DNA of 18,080 bases, taken from positions 170,244-188,323 of the forward strand of contig BQKZ01000023.1 in assembly GCA_036244855.1 (NCBI GenBank), in the 5' to 3' direction. The translations under genes and the position numbers were made by a program. The stretch comes from Temnopleurus reevesii. Taxonomy: Eukaryota > Echinodermata > Echinoidea > Temnopleuroida > Temnopleuridae. Shown one piece after another: positions 1-9,665 of the stretch. Positions within the stretch are counted from its first letter, which is position 1. Each line of letters starts with the position of its first letter. The notes under the pieces are model-generated. The model saw only the letters and a program-made list of their open reading frames with translations, was not told the DNA's origin and did no database searches.

Positions 1-330
1 GGGGGGGGGGGGGTAGGGAGAGGAAAATGCATGAGAAAGGAGATAGAAATGCAAAACAAGGGTGAATGAATAAAATGAAGAAACAATGAAGAAAGGGATG
101 AAGAGAGTACACAAGAGAGAAATAGAGAAAGACAAGAGATAGAAATGCAAAACAAGGGTGAATGAATAAAATGAGAAAGGAAGAGAGAACATTAAACATT
201 AAGGAAAGGGAACATTAAAAGGGGCGTAAGAAAAAGTGAAAAGAGGGAGGATAAGGGAAAATGGAGGGATTAAGAGATAAGCAGAGACAGAGAGGGGAGG
301 GGGAGTGGTAAAGGGTGTGACATGTTTATA
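1..330. repeat. G-run and GA-rich low-complexity edge with a 96-bp tandem duplication
   Basis: The window opens with a run of 13 G followed by about 320 bases that are almost all purine on the plus strand. Inside it, positions 41-78 recur exactly at 137-174 (38 identical bases, period 96), and the block ATGAGAAAGGA occurs beside both copies (31-41 and 171-181). This is a recent tandem duplication in purine-rich sequence. The minus-strand frame across it is a low-complexity Pro/Leu/Phe translation, not a gene. Confidence 0.85.
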
Positions 331-1364
331 ATGCTTATAAATGATATCTTGAAAAAACAGCTCATACCTCTTCTCCAGTGAATTTGTATTGCACATAAAT
401 CAACACTAAAAGAATGCACTTTGGAGAAGGATTACATTTTTATTTTTCTATTTTTTTAATTTTATTTTTCATTATATTTTTTTCGGGGGGGGGGGGGTAT
501 TTAAAACCACTCTTATAAACTATTATTATGGAAGTAGTCCTTCCCATCAAATGTTAATGATGGATATTTTCTCAAATTAAATTTTCAAATTCCTTTTTAT
601 CCAACTTTTCAAATATATAAATCAACCATCCATACTCCTGGAAGTAATTTCCAAATAAATATTCATCAGCAAAGATACAGACCCCATTCTATTTGATTAC
701 TCATTCCCACGGTAAATATCTCACAGCTCAATTTTCCGAGGGATACCAGTTCCGCCTTTTAGTTTCCAATTTGAATGATGCGGTATCCATCTCGACGTCC
801 GACCGGGCATCGCATCTCACACCTACACTAACAAGCCTGTAGCACCGTCGCTAATTCAACCTAGTATTCCCCCCTCTCCGACATCCATTCACGATTCACG
901 GCGAGAATACAAATGGACTGACTGACGTGACATCTCTATCGATATAATGATGACACCGGCATGATAATCGTGATCATGCTCATGAAAAATAATAGGATTT
1001 TCACGCCTACTTGTTAGCAACTATGCTCTCATTAATATTCCAACAAAGGGAACGTTTGTAGCGAGTGATGGAGCAGTCAATGAAGCAAAGAAAAAAAAGA
1101 CTTTCTGCATACACAGAGCTTTTTGGTACACACCCAAAGTTAATAGACTGAGTCATGAAGGTGTGATGCATATTTTATATACGTTTTGGTAGAGATGGAA
1201 ATGAGTTTTGAGGGATAAATATGCAAGGCTTTGAGGCGGAACTGCGTTTTGTAATTTGCAAGCCTTGAGTGATGTTGTATTAAATATGAAGCTTACAATT
1301 GATACATGTTTGAGAATATGTTCATAAAGAGATCTGCCATCTACATGTATGTATTGGCTATTAG
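331..1364. other. No gene seen; G13 run and a GC-richer patch
   Basis: No convincing coding region was found. A T-rich tract at about 436-483 runs into a second run of 13 G at 485-497. From about 700 to 960 the sequence becomes richer in C and G with several CpG dinucleotides, unlike its AT-rich surroundings. That could be a regulatory element or untranslated exon, but no motif or frame decides it. Confidence 0.5.
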
Positions 1365-1428
1365 CTCAGTCTTGTAATGATACATCCACTTTTATTCCAC
1401 ACATTTGAACATTATAAAGTACTTTTGG
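1365..1428 (+). other. Very weak candidate exon upstream of the plus-strand gene model
   Basis: This segment lies between a poor acceptor (GGCTATTAG) and a good donor (TTTTGG|GTGAGA). It is open for 21 codons plus one base. That ending phase is the one needed to join the next candidate exon at 2380. The acceptor lacks a pyrimidine tract, so this may be chance. Confidence 0.15.
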
Positions 1429-1654
1429 GTGAGATGGCACTTCAGATATTTACTCACTTAGTGATCTGCAGTAAAAATATTCACATAATACACTTTTTCA
1501 ATAACAAATAATAATGTTAAAGTTTGTTTGAATAAGATTAACCCAGAAATGGCTTGATTATCGCAAAATTAAAAAAAGACCTTTGCCTTGTTTTCCTCAC
1601 TGGCATACCGCCCCACATGCAAAATATATGGGGATTCACTATCCGCACACGTAC

Positions 1655-1745
1655 CACTGGAAGCTCCATTCATCCTGCTCTGGCTCCAGTGGCCATCCAT
1701 TCTATTAGTGGTCCACAGGAATAACTGTTGGTTTGCAATTTCAAA
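1655..1745 (-). CDS. Candidate internal coding exon, unknown protein
   Basis: On the minus strand a good acceptor (CTTATTTCAG) precedes a 91-nt segment that ends in a strong donor (CCAGTG|GTACGT). The segment is open in phase 0 and codes for 30 residues plus one base, beginning FEIANQQLFLW and continuing through a TNRMDGHWS stretch. The surrounding frame stays open from about 1784 to 1569, so the exon limits rest only on the splice consensus. The composition, with two tryptophans and mixed charges, is more protein-like than most AT-rich chance frames here. I do not recognise the family and found no sure partner exon on this strand. It lies opposite to the plus-strand gene model that begins near 2380. 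Confidence 0.3.
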
Positions 1746-2379
1746 CTGAAATAAGCCGTGATGTGCACATTTATTCTTATGCATGTAAAGCAGTTTGTGA
1801 ATACATTGCCTTATTTCATCTCAATTTCTTCATTCTGACCACTACTAATCTATACCTTTAACGTCATGTAGATTCTTTGCACTCTCCACCACCCATTGGA
1901 CATGGCCTAATGATTTATATATATATTTTTTTTCACATTTGATTCTTCTTATTTATTTTACAGTTTTATAAATAGATAAAGAAGAAGAAATGCTAATTTA
2001 TTGTAAGAAGAGTGGTTTATAGCCCAAAATGTCCAGAGACACCATGAATTAGACAAAGCAAAAAGAAGGCAAGTCATAAACAACAAACAAACTTGGGAAA
2101 ATCAATAGACTGGGATGTAGCACAGCTGTGACATTGCGCAAAGGAAAAACACACTGTAGAGCATTCTTGGCTTCATGAACGGGAAATTAAATGGAAAATA
2201 TATATATTACGTCTGCATTAAAACTTGTATGGGTGTGTTTACTTCTGTATAGTTACTTTCCACGTTCATATTTCATCCACTAATTGTTGAAATAGTGAAG
2301 CTCTCCAAGATCATATTTAGTTCATTAAAATGGAGTCAGAGGTTTAATTTTCATCTTGTTGGAGGCTCATATCCTGTAG
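1746..2379. other. No gene seen
   Basis: AT-rich sequence with short runs such as the AT repeat around 1917-1930. No splice-bordered open segment or recognisable repeat was found, apart from the weakly pyrimidine-rich lead into the acceptor at 2378-2379. Confidence 0.5.
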
Positions 2380-2475
2380 GTTATCCATTATCCACAACGG
2401 GGAGGGAAGATATTTGCTGTAGCATAGATGACTTCCGACCAAAGAACGATGGAAGAAAGTTTGATCGAGATGCAA
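2380..2475 (+). CDS. Candidate exon A of an unrecognised plus-strand gene
   Basis: The exon begins after the acceptor ATCCTGTAG and ends at GATGCAA|GTTAAGT, giving 96 nt: two bases, 31 codons and one base. The peptide has an STTGREDICC segment followed by a charged DDFRPKNDGRKFDRD segment and looks like folded-protein sequence. Upstream the same frame is open back to about 2295, so the 5' limit is uncertain. The donor has T instead of the usual purine at +3. Support comes mainly from phase: its one leftover base fits the two bases that start candidate exon B. I know of no family match. The RFX-like sequence GTTGCCTAGCAAT at 2597-2609 falls in the following intron. Confidence 0.35.
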
Positions 2476-2958
2476 GTTAAGTGGAAAAAAAAACTATTCA
2501 TATAACATTCATAAAAGAAGTTATGCATCTTCACCAGAAATACAATTTTTCGGTAGCATTGATATGTTAGTAGAAGAACCTGATGAAGAGCTGTTTGTTG
2601 CCTAGCAATACAACAAATTTTCCCCCAGGATAGACCATAAATGGCTAGGATGTTAAAATATCCATTGTGTTCTTCATGATTAAAAATTTACTTTACACCA
2701 AGCTTCTGTACTGCATTAATGCAGATTTTGAGATGGGACAGGCTCCTATATAGTAGGAGGAATGAAAAATAGAATTTAGAATAATTTCAAGGAAAATGTT
2801 CAAAGAACTTGAAATGTTATTGTTGATGTTGTTTATTTTGTTAGTTTTTATCCGAAATGTATGAGAATTCAGGATATAGTAATGATGTCATTTTGTGGGA
2901 TGGATTGTTAGGTGGGAGCTGTTTCCTGTTTGGTAGATGTAATCATCTTGTTTTCAAG

Positions 2959-3011
2959 ACATTTGCAAAACAGATTCATTATATATCTTGGAAGATCATG
3001 GAAGATTTAGA
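2959..3011 (+). CDS. Candidate exon B of an unrecognised plus-strand gene
   Basis: The acceptor CTTGTTTTCAAG leads into 53 nt that end at a strong donor (TTTAGA|GTGAGT). Read with the phase left by exon A, it gives an asparagine at the junction and then 17 codons, ICKTDSLYILEDHGRFR, ending exactly on a codon boundary. That boundary is the phase needed by candidate exon C. A second AG at 2971-2972 offers a shorter form. The segment is too short to prove coding by itself. The strong donor and the matching phases are the evidence. Confidence 0.35.
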
Positions 3012-4610
3012 GTGAGTAGGTTTTAAAATGTGGGAAGGAGGAGGAAATTATGTTTAAGATTTTTATTTGCCTTTTTGTTTTTATTGTTTTTGTTTTTTTG
3101 TCAATGTAGACATGTAGATGTGGCTTACATAGGACATGATGTCATTTGCTACTTGAAATACAAAACGGGGGAGAGGAGGAAATCAAATAAAATTGATAAT
3201 TTTCGTTGTGCTTTTTATATGTTGCTGTTTTGCACTATTTATTTTTTTCTATTTGAGAATGGGATGCAGACATATTTACAGATATTACATCACATGTTTA
3301 AAATAGTACATGATGTAATCTGCTGCTTGAGACTTGAAACCAGTTTCTGTCCATCAATAGTAAAAGAACAATGATTCATTGAAGATAACTGGCAATTGTG
3401 GTTATTTCTCACCCCTTGATCTTTTGATTTTTTGCTTTTCTATGAGAAATGGCTTTAATAGACTGCAACTTCCACAATAGATATTACCCTTTTTATGCTT
3501 GTCTGCATCAATGAGCCAAATCGTTATACAGACAATAGTTCTGATTGACTGGGTATTGCTCCACCCCTACTGTCTTCCTTTATTGTACAAGTGGTATTTA
3601 TGACCCCATGTGTATGATAATAGTCGAAGCTACATGTATTTGAATACAGAAAATCATACACCAAAATGTTGTCAGACTAGAGTATAACCTTAAATATTAT
3701 TCTAGGTTACTGAGTATTGTATTGTTTGCAAGAAAATCCATCCTGAATTGCTAACGGTTCCTTCATGAGAGGTAAACTTTTTACAAGTAAATGAGCCTTA
3801 TGCTGAGGACTAGAAAATCAGTAACACGTTGACACCTCCAAGGAAGACGTTTTGTTTATTTATGTTCCAATTATGTCTTTATGTAAGTGATCAACGATTT
3901 TGATCTTTTAATAGAGGATTATTCCGTATCACTCTCAACACAAAGCCCACTCTTTCCTAGGACTATTAAAGGGCCATAAGTTTCTGAATGCTTAAAAGAT
4001 GACTTCATTAGCGATAATAGTTTTAATATTCTTTTAATCAGCCACTCTGATGTCAGAGTTTTCCTAGCTTGTAACATCACGAGAAGCTTGCATTATTGCG
4101 ACAGTGTAACAAGTCTAGGGGGTCAAAGCACCCAAGCATCTTGTGGTATATAATAACAATAGACCCTGGGTGTATTCCAGTTTCCCAGACTTAGCTTGCT
4201 GAAGTCATGAGTCACTTTGGTTTCCTTTCATGTGGTTTGTCGGTAGATATCTTTATGTATCATTATGATGATAGAAATGATGAATAGTTCAGTGGAATAT
4301 CACTATTAATGAAGGCATTCTAATTCTTTTTTTTTTGCATAAAGTCTCATAATCATGGTTAGATAATTCTTTCAGATATCAAGGACCACTGTGCACTGTG
4401 ATAGTCAGGATATAGATTACCAGTTGAACTGATGATACAAAAATATTGATGCATTAAAATATTTATTTGCTTTTTGACAACTACTTTGAATTCTGTAACC
4501 CCATGTACATGCAGTAAGCAAACTCATACTTTACAAAATATAACATTGAGTGATGTTGTCCTCTAAGTTTGTTAGGGGATGGTGAAGTTGTTCTGACTCT
4601 TACATTTCAG
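3012..4610 (+). other. Probable intron B-C; degenerate duplicated segment near its start
   Basis: No open segment with good splice borders was seen in these 1.6 kb. Near 3037-3345 two stretches share blocks in the same order: AGGAGGAAAT (about 3041 and 3175), AGACAT (about 3108 and 3267), and ACATGATGT-AT-TGCT-CTTGA (3133 onward and 3308 onward, 3 mismatches). They look like the decayed halves of an old tandem duplication. The 114-residue frame spanning them is mostly Phe/Leu from T-runs and is not considered a gene. Confidence 0.4.
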
Positions 4611-4715
4611 ACAGAGGTCAGCATTTCTAGTCCCACCCATAACATTAATTTCCTTCAGCAAGAAAATAATCCAGATTGGGCTGCGCTCAACCCAGGTGAA
4701 GTGAATGGATACCTG
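4611..4715 (+). CDS. Candidate exon C of an unrecognised plus-strand gene
   Basis: The acceptor TCTTACATTTCAG is followed by 105 nt (35 whole codons) up to the donor ACCTG|GTAGGA. The peptide begins TEVSISSPTHNINFLQQ and continues through NNPDWAALNPGEVNGYL. This is the most protein-like of the four segments, and its whole-codon phase matches the end of exon B. A second, equally good donor inside it (AACCCAG|GTGAAG, exon end 4695) would drop 20 nt and change the downstream frame, so alternative splicing is possible. I do not recognise the family. Confidence 0.45.
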
Positions 4716-4977
4716 GTAGGAATGTATTCCTTAAAATACATTTACTCACAAGCTGCTAATTGCTAAAGCCAGTACTGCATGGTAATAGTAGAGTGCTAAG
4801 AGACTTCTAACAGAGGTAATTAGCCCTATGTAAGACCTGCATATTATTATTGTTATTATTTTGAAGTTAATGTGATTAATTTGCCTAGCATTATAATATT
4901 AAATGATATAAATTCACAACAGCTTTGTATTATCACACTGGCTTTAATAGCTGTTTCCTCTCCTGCTGCACAGGCAG

Positions 4978-5145
4978 AAAGGAATGCATAAACTGCCAGG
5001 TACCCATTTATCACACCTGGGTGGAGTACAGTATGATATGGATGAATTTCTTGCTGAAGAAAATTATTGTCTAAACCTATGCACTATGACTGAAAAATGC
5101 GACCCAAAACCACTACACTATGTTGCTGTAGAAGCTGTATTCTGA
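4978..5145 (+). CDS. Candidate terminal exon D with stop codon
   Basis: A very strong pyrimidine tract (GTTTCCTCTCCTGCTGCA) leads to the tandem acceptor CAGGCAG. Using the second AG, the exon starts at 4978 on a codon boundary, in phase with exon C, and stays open for 55 codons to TGA at 5143-5145. The peptide includes KLPGTHLSHLGGVQYDMDEF and an acidic and cysteine-containing stretch. Using the first AG (exon start 4974), translation would end after five codons at TAA, so acceptor choice sets the C terminus. The first plain AATAAA downstream is at 6224-6229, which implies a 3' UTR of about 1.1 kb. The product is unknown. Confidence 0.4.
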   Translation, partial: KGMHKLPGTHLSHLGGVQYDMDEFLAEENYCLNLCTMTEKCDPKPLHYVAVEAVF

Positions 5146-5319
5146 CTGTTACTTTCTACAGTCTTGATATGATGTGAATAGCCTCTGACCAGCCAGAAAT
5201 GATTTGTCATAAATTCTCTCTATATTCCTTTTTGAAGCATCCAAGAAATGTAAATGGGTGTGTAGATTTGCTCAGAACTTTGGCAATAGAAATTTAGCAA
5301 TCGAAGGGCACAAAATATG
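5146..5319. other. Possible 3' UTR of the plus-strand gene model
   Basis: Non-coding AT-rich sequence between the TGA of candidate exon D and the duplicated segment that follows. No polyadenylation signal of the AATAAA form was found here. Confidence 0.3.
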
Positions 5320-5830
5320 ATTATTATGACAAGAAATATGTATCTTAATTGATAATCAAGCTGTGGTTTTTGGAAGAGGTAAATCATGGGTGTTCCCACT
5401 TTAGTCTGGTATACATTGTATGGTGAAAGGGCTTTCCCCATTGAGTAATATTCTGAGTCAGAGCATATAAGTTCATATATTGTTCAATGAGACACAGTGC
5501 AAACAATGTGGTCCAGGCTAAACAAATACAAATATGAATACAGCAAAATGGCTTCAAAATTACTCATGGACGTACATTAGTATTATGATAGATTCAAGAA
5601 ATAGGCTACATATATATTCTAAAATCATATTTCTAGTCTGGTATATGATAGGGCTTTCCCCACTGAGTAACATTGTGAGTCAGATCATTTCTTCCAACCC
5701 TGAAGTTCATACATTGTCCAATGAGACACAGTGCAAACAGTGTGTTTTTTCCTAAACAAATACAAATTTCAAACAGCTAAATACCATCAAGATCGTGCAT
5801 GGATGCATATTGGAATAATTGCAGAATTCA
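5320..5830. repeat. Local tandem duplication, two diverged copies of about 230 bp
   Basis: Two adjacent stretches share ordered blocks: TAGTCTGGTAT (5402 and 5634), GGGCTTTCCCCA (5429 and 5651), the 21-base CAATGAGACACAGTGCAAACA (5485-5505 and 5719-5739) and CTAAACAAATACAAAT (5518 and 5752). The offset drifts between 222 and 234 because of small indels. The outer limits are approximate. Open frames in both halves lie on opposite strands and are not shared between copies, so the repeat is not evidently coding. Confidence 0.8.
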
Positions 5831-6985
5831 ATATTGCATATATTTTTAGTCATTTTTGTTCAATATGTTTTAGAAAAAAAGAAGAATGTTGAAACTTCAC
5901 ATACCATGAATCATACATATACAATGTATGGCCATTAACATCAATTTTGGGGAGCATTTTTGTTTTGCTCACTTTTAAAAGATTGTTGTATTTCTATTTG
6001 TTGGTCAAATTATTTTGTTATTGTAATCTGCACCAAATATTTCTGTCATCTGTTGAATTCAAATGATAAGTTAAAGATGAAGATAAGTTTAAGACCTTAA
6101 TCCATGTCAACGTACTCCACTCAGTGACAATGTAGATTGAATTTTAGCTTTTTATTAAATTGATTTAGACCAATTCCAGTATACACATTTAAATTTTCCC
6201 AGGGTACTTGTAAACATAGGTGCAATAAAACAACCTACAGACAGTTTCTTCATTTATCCTTATCCTTATCTCTCCCAGGGCCAGGCTTTAACAGGTGAAC
6301 AAATAAGTATAATTGTACTCTATTTGAATTTCAAGTAGCTTTATCAATATCTAGGTCAGATATGAAGCTAGCCCATCTGCTAAAAGTGCTGTAATAAAGA
6401 ATTGGAGTCTGGTGTTATGGGATGTAGTCTAAGAGTATAGACCCCTTTTTTGGTACTTTGGGTCATTCTGCTCTAAAGTAAAAAAGGTTTTAATTTTAGA
6501 CATTCAAAGTTCTGCATGAAAAACTTTATTCCCATGAGATGAATAATGTCATGTGGGTACTTTTATAAGGGTTGAAATCATTTCACCGAAAGAAAGTTAT
6601 TTTCGAAACTAAAAGACTTGATTCAAGACTTGAATATTTATACACATAGACCTATATGATTAAAATGAAACTTGTTAAGATAAAGATAAACTTTGTTGTG
6701 ACGACCTTGGGTGGAAAGGAACAGTGACAGTGATATGTCATATCAATATGTCATGGCTATACAGATTTGGTCTGATTGTTTTAAATTATGAATTTTGATC
6801 TAGAAACGTCTAGATAGCAATTAAAACAAAGTTTGCTTTTCGCGCTACTTTGCAGACTTTGATTGCACTGAATGTCTTCACCTCATTCAATCTGATTATG
6901 TGTGATATTCTGTATAAAATTGTATACTTCAAATGAAGTTCAGTGCTGTTCTGCATCGCATAATCACTACTTTCCATGGATTGCA
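5831..6985. other. No gene seen
   Basis: AT-rich, with AATAAA at 6224-6229 and a further AATAAA around 6392 on the plus strand. Either could serve as a polyadenylation signal for the upstream gene model. A short CCTTATC repeat lies at about 6257-6272. No exon-like segments were found. Confidence 0.45.
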
Positions 6986-7530
6986 CAGGGGCGGATGTAG
7001 GATTTGTCAATAGGGGGCGGGGCAGAAAGATAACTTCCTAGTTGATGCTTGACATAGATAGGTGCCTTCCAAAATGATAAAAACAAAGATTTTGAATTCC
7101 CAAGTAACAAGTATTTTTGATGACTTCACTGGCCCAAAAAAACTTCACTTCCATAGTGGGGGCAGACGGATTTCCACCATCCATACCTCGTCAGAAGCGT
7201 AAAAAACACGCTTGATCAGGGATAGGAAAAGGGGGTTGACTTCATGCAACCAATATGGGAACAGCAGCTCTTTTGCCCCCCCCCCCTGCCCCAGGGCGCT
7301 ACAAACCCACTTGCCCGCATGCCGTGGGCAACAAAATGAAGCTGTCGGGCAAGTAAATAAAATTGTCACTTGCCCATGTTTCATCTACATGTACAAATTG
7401 GCATAGGCCATCAATTTGTGACAAAGGCATTTTGTTTGGGCAAGTGATTTGAAAACTTGGTTGCCTGACTTGGCAACTGGTGAAAACAATTCTTGTAGCA
7501 CCCTGCCCCCCCCACCTGGATCCGCCTATA
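6986..7530. mobile_element. Non-autonomous hAT-like DNA transposon (about 545 bp)
   Basis: The left end starts CAGGGGCGGATGTAGG. The right end ends CCTGGATCCGCCTATA, the decayed inverted counterpart, sharing GGCGGAT and adjoining AGG and G-tract bases. Just inside are G-rich sequence on the left (AGGGGGCGGGGCAG) and its C-rich mirror on the right (CTGCCCCCCCCACC). The flanking 8-mers GGATTGCA (6978-6985) and TGCGTGCA (7531-7538) agree at 5 of 8 positions, as expected for a worn 8-bp target duplication. A CAG-type end with 8-bp duplications is typical of the hAT superfamily. No transposase is encoded. Short frames across it are chance. Another small element is nested inside. Confidence 0.6.
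7292..7505. mobile_element. Nested small hAT-like MITE (214 bp)
   Basis: The ends CAGGGCGCTACAA (7292-7304) and TTGTAGCACCCTG (7493-7505) are inverted repeats with 12 of 13 matches. Subterminal TTGCC...GGCAAC modules occur near both ends, and CACTTGCCC or its complement occurs several times inside. The flanking 8-mers CCCTGCCC and CCCCCCCC match at 6 of 8, consistent with insertion into the C-rich part of the older surrounding element. There is no coding capacity. Confidence 0.6.
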
Positions 7531-9290
7531 TGCGTGCAGAGGGAATATCACAGGTGGCTATACCTATTGTTAGCATTCCCATTGATTGCCCATTCAAGGC
7601 CAATATGATATTCTAAATCATTGAGTCATAATGATTTCCCACTTCGAAGTGTTACAACAATCAATGTAGAATTCCTGATTTTCCTTCTTTTGTTTTAGTG
7701 TCAGTATGTGTATGTTTGTGTATAGTTGCTACTGATTACAAAAGCTACACACTATCATACCCCTAAACAAAATCCTAGAAAATAATTCATTGCACCTGGG
7801 ATCATATATAATTTGCATTAAATTTTCTGTGATGCTGTATCATGTGTTCTGTCCTTTTCTTCATCACTGAAAATTATGAACAAGCACAGTTTTTGCACTT
7901 TCAGCTATTTTCCCTTTTATTATTGCTTTATTCTTCATTGAGAACTAGGTAGAGCAGTTTCATTAATGAACCGGACTACCCTTTACCCTTTGTTCTCTTT
8001 TTAATTTGTTGTAAATAAAACATGAATAAATAAATGATATATTGCAGAGTAATTTTCCTCTTGAAAGAGCCAATATCTGGATATTTGCGTGTCAAGAGCT
8101 ATCCATGAACTGTTATTATGTAAGACTTCCTTTGCCTCGCTCATATGATGAAAATATAAAATAAACCCTCAAACCATTCAAGAGGCAAGATCGTAGAGAA
8201 ACCACTGAAAATTGATTTGGTTTCCATGGTAACAAGATACACTACAAACAGGACAGTATTTGTTTCTTATTGGATGTAGTAAAGTTTCTTCAAGAGCTAG
8301 TCTGTTCGTGGTAATGACGTCAATACTGCTATTAAACGTATGGTTTTGTCAAATTTTAATATTTCTGCATTTCCTTTACAAACATTGTGACACCATAAAA
8401 TGATATGCTATTCTATCATTTTTTTTTAAATTTATTGAATTTATTGTGTACATTGTATGTGGTTGCACACAATATTCCTTTAATTTATGATTGAGGTCTA
8501 AGCTTTCTCCAATAGGCTGGTTTACTATTAATAGATATGCATTTTTATACACAAAGGTTATTCTTGACGACCAGAAAGCTTGCCCAAGGCCTAGCCGACA
8601 TAGCAACAAGTACTGAATGCAAACTGGATTCCAAGGATTGAAGTTCATTTCTCGCATATGCAATGTGAACAAGATAATTCAAGTGAAATCTTGACTGCAT
8701 TAAAAAGGCAAACACATAAATAATGTTATTCCATGAATAACATTGATAATTCTAGGATGTAGAAGCTGACAATAAAGAAATTGGATGTGAGGAAAAGAAG
8801 ATGTATTAGTAAACACAAATGAACCTCATTCAATAAACCTTAGAGAAAGATAGGAATGAAAGTGAGAGACAACTGCGCCATTTATCAAACCAGTATATCA
8901 TCATCTGTGCGAGTAATGGAGTAGATGGAATGGGCAAGATAAGGTTTCATCCCCTCTGCCTCATGCGTATCGAGCTAATTTGATGAAATTGTTTAATTTG
9001 GGATGGGACACCGGCTATCTGGTCGAGACCAGGTCTTGGAGCTGTTGGTGGTGGTGGCGAGATGGAATCAGTTGTCCACATGGGTAGAACAAAATCGGCT
9101 ATGGTACATGTAGTTCTTTGTTTTTTGTGGAATTTTGTGAACAGTTAGATATACAAGAAGGAATTACAGGCAGAAATTTATGGATGCTCATCAGTACATG
9201 ATTTAGAAACGACAAAATGTAATGAAAGGAATAATGAAAGAGCCTAGAGGGAGAATTGAGGGAGAAACCGAGAATTTGAAAAAAGGATGA
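7531..9290. other. No gene seen; RFX-like X-box and a possible retroelement tail
   Basis: Mostly unremarkable AT-rich sequence. At 8014-8034 two AATAAA motifs in GTAAATAAAACATGAATAAA followed by TAAATGA resemble the 3' end of a non-LTR retroelement or a polyadenylation region, without other support. A 98-codon minus-strand frame at 8376-8672 opens with TTG, lacks splice or start support and is not called. Confidence 0.45.
8220..8233. promoter_or_regulatory. Palindromic X-box (RFX-type) motif
   Basis: GTTTCCATGGTAAC fits the RFX consensus GTTNCCATGGNAAC, with 12 of 14 positions palindromic. RFX factors use such boxes near ciliary and other genes. No promoter or gene is visible next to it, so function is unproven. 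Confidence 0.35.
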
Positions 9291-9298
9291 TGTATAGC

Positions 9299-9521
9299 AT
9301 CAAGATGATGATGATGATGATGATGACAACAATGGCTATGATGATGATGATGATGATTGCGTCCTTTCTCAAACAACAACATCATCACCATCATCGTCAC
9401 TACAACGACCAACCCCACCACCATCATAATCACCATCGTCATCATCATCATCATCCTCATCATCGCACTATCACAACCACCATAAACCACCACCACCATC
9501 TTCATCATCATCATCATCAGT

Positions 9522-9555
<34 letters not shown>

Positions 9556-9665
9556 ACACCACCACCATTACCACAACCAGCTCCACCACTATGAACCAGC
9601 ACCACCATCATCATAATCATCATCATCATCACCATCATCACCACCACCACCACCACCACCATCAG
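9299..9665. repeat. ATG/CAT trinucleotide repeat block in mirrored orientation
   Basis: Positions 9304-9357 are ATG repeats interrupted once. From 9379 to about 9665 the plus strand is imperfect CAT/CAC/ATC repeats, the complementary orientation. The halves can pair. Plus-strand frames translate to poly-Met then poly-His, and minus-strand frames to poly-Met and poly-Asp. None has a start, splice or domain signal of a gene. Confidence 0.95.

Noticed and set aside
41..174. Repeat spacing considered as a CRISPR-like array
   Set aside because: There are only two copies in purine-rich low complexity in a eukaryotic genome; it is a simple tandem duplication.
1448..1480. Minus-strand 8-nt micro-exon between ACTGCAG and GTGAGT
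   Set aside because: An eight-base exon with no partner in phase is more likely a chance pairing of splice consensus strings.
7145..7406. Overlapping frames on both strands
   Set aside because: They lie across the junction of two nested transposons and include its C-tract; no protein family features.
8376..8672. 98-codon minus-strand frame
   Set aside because: It begins with TTG, has no splice borders and no recognisable motif; AT-rich chance frame.
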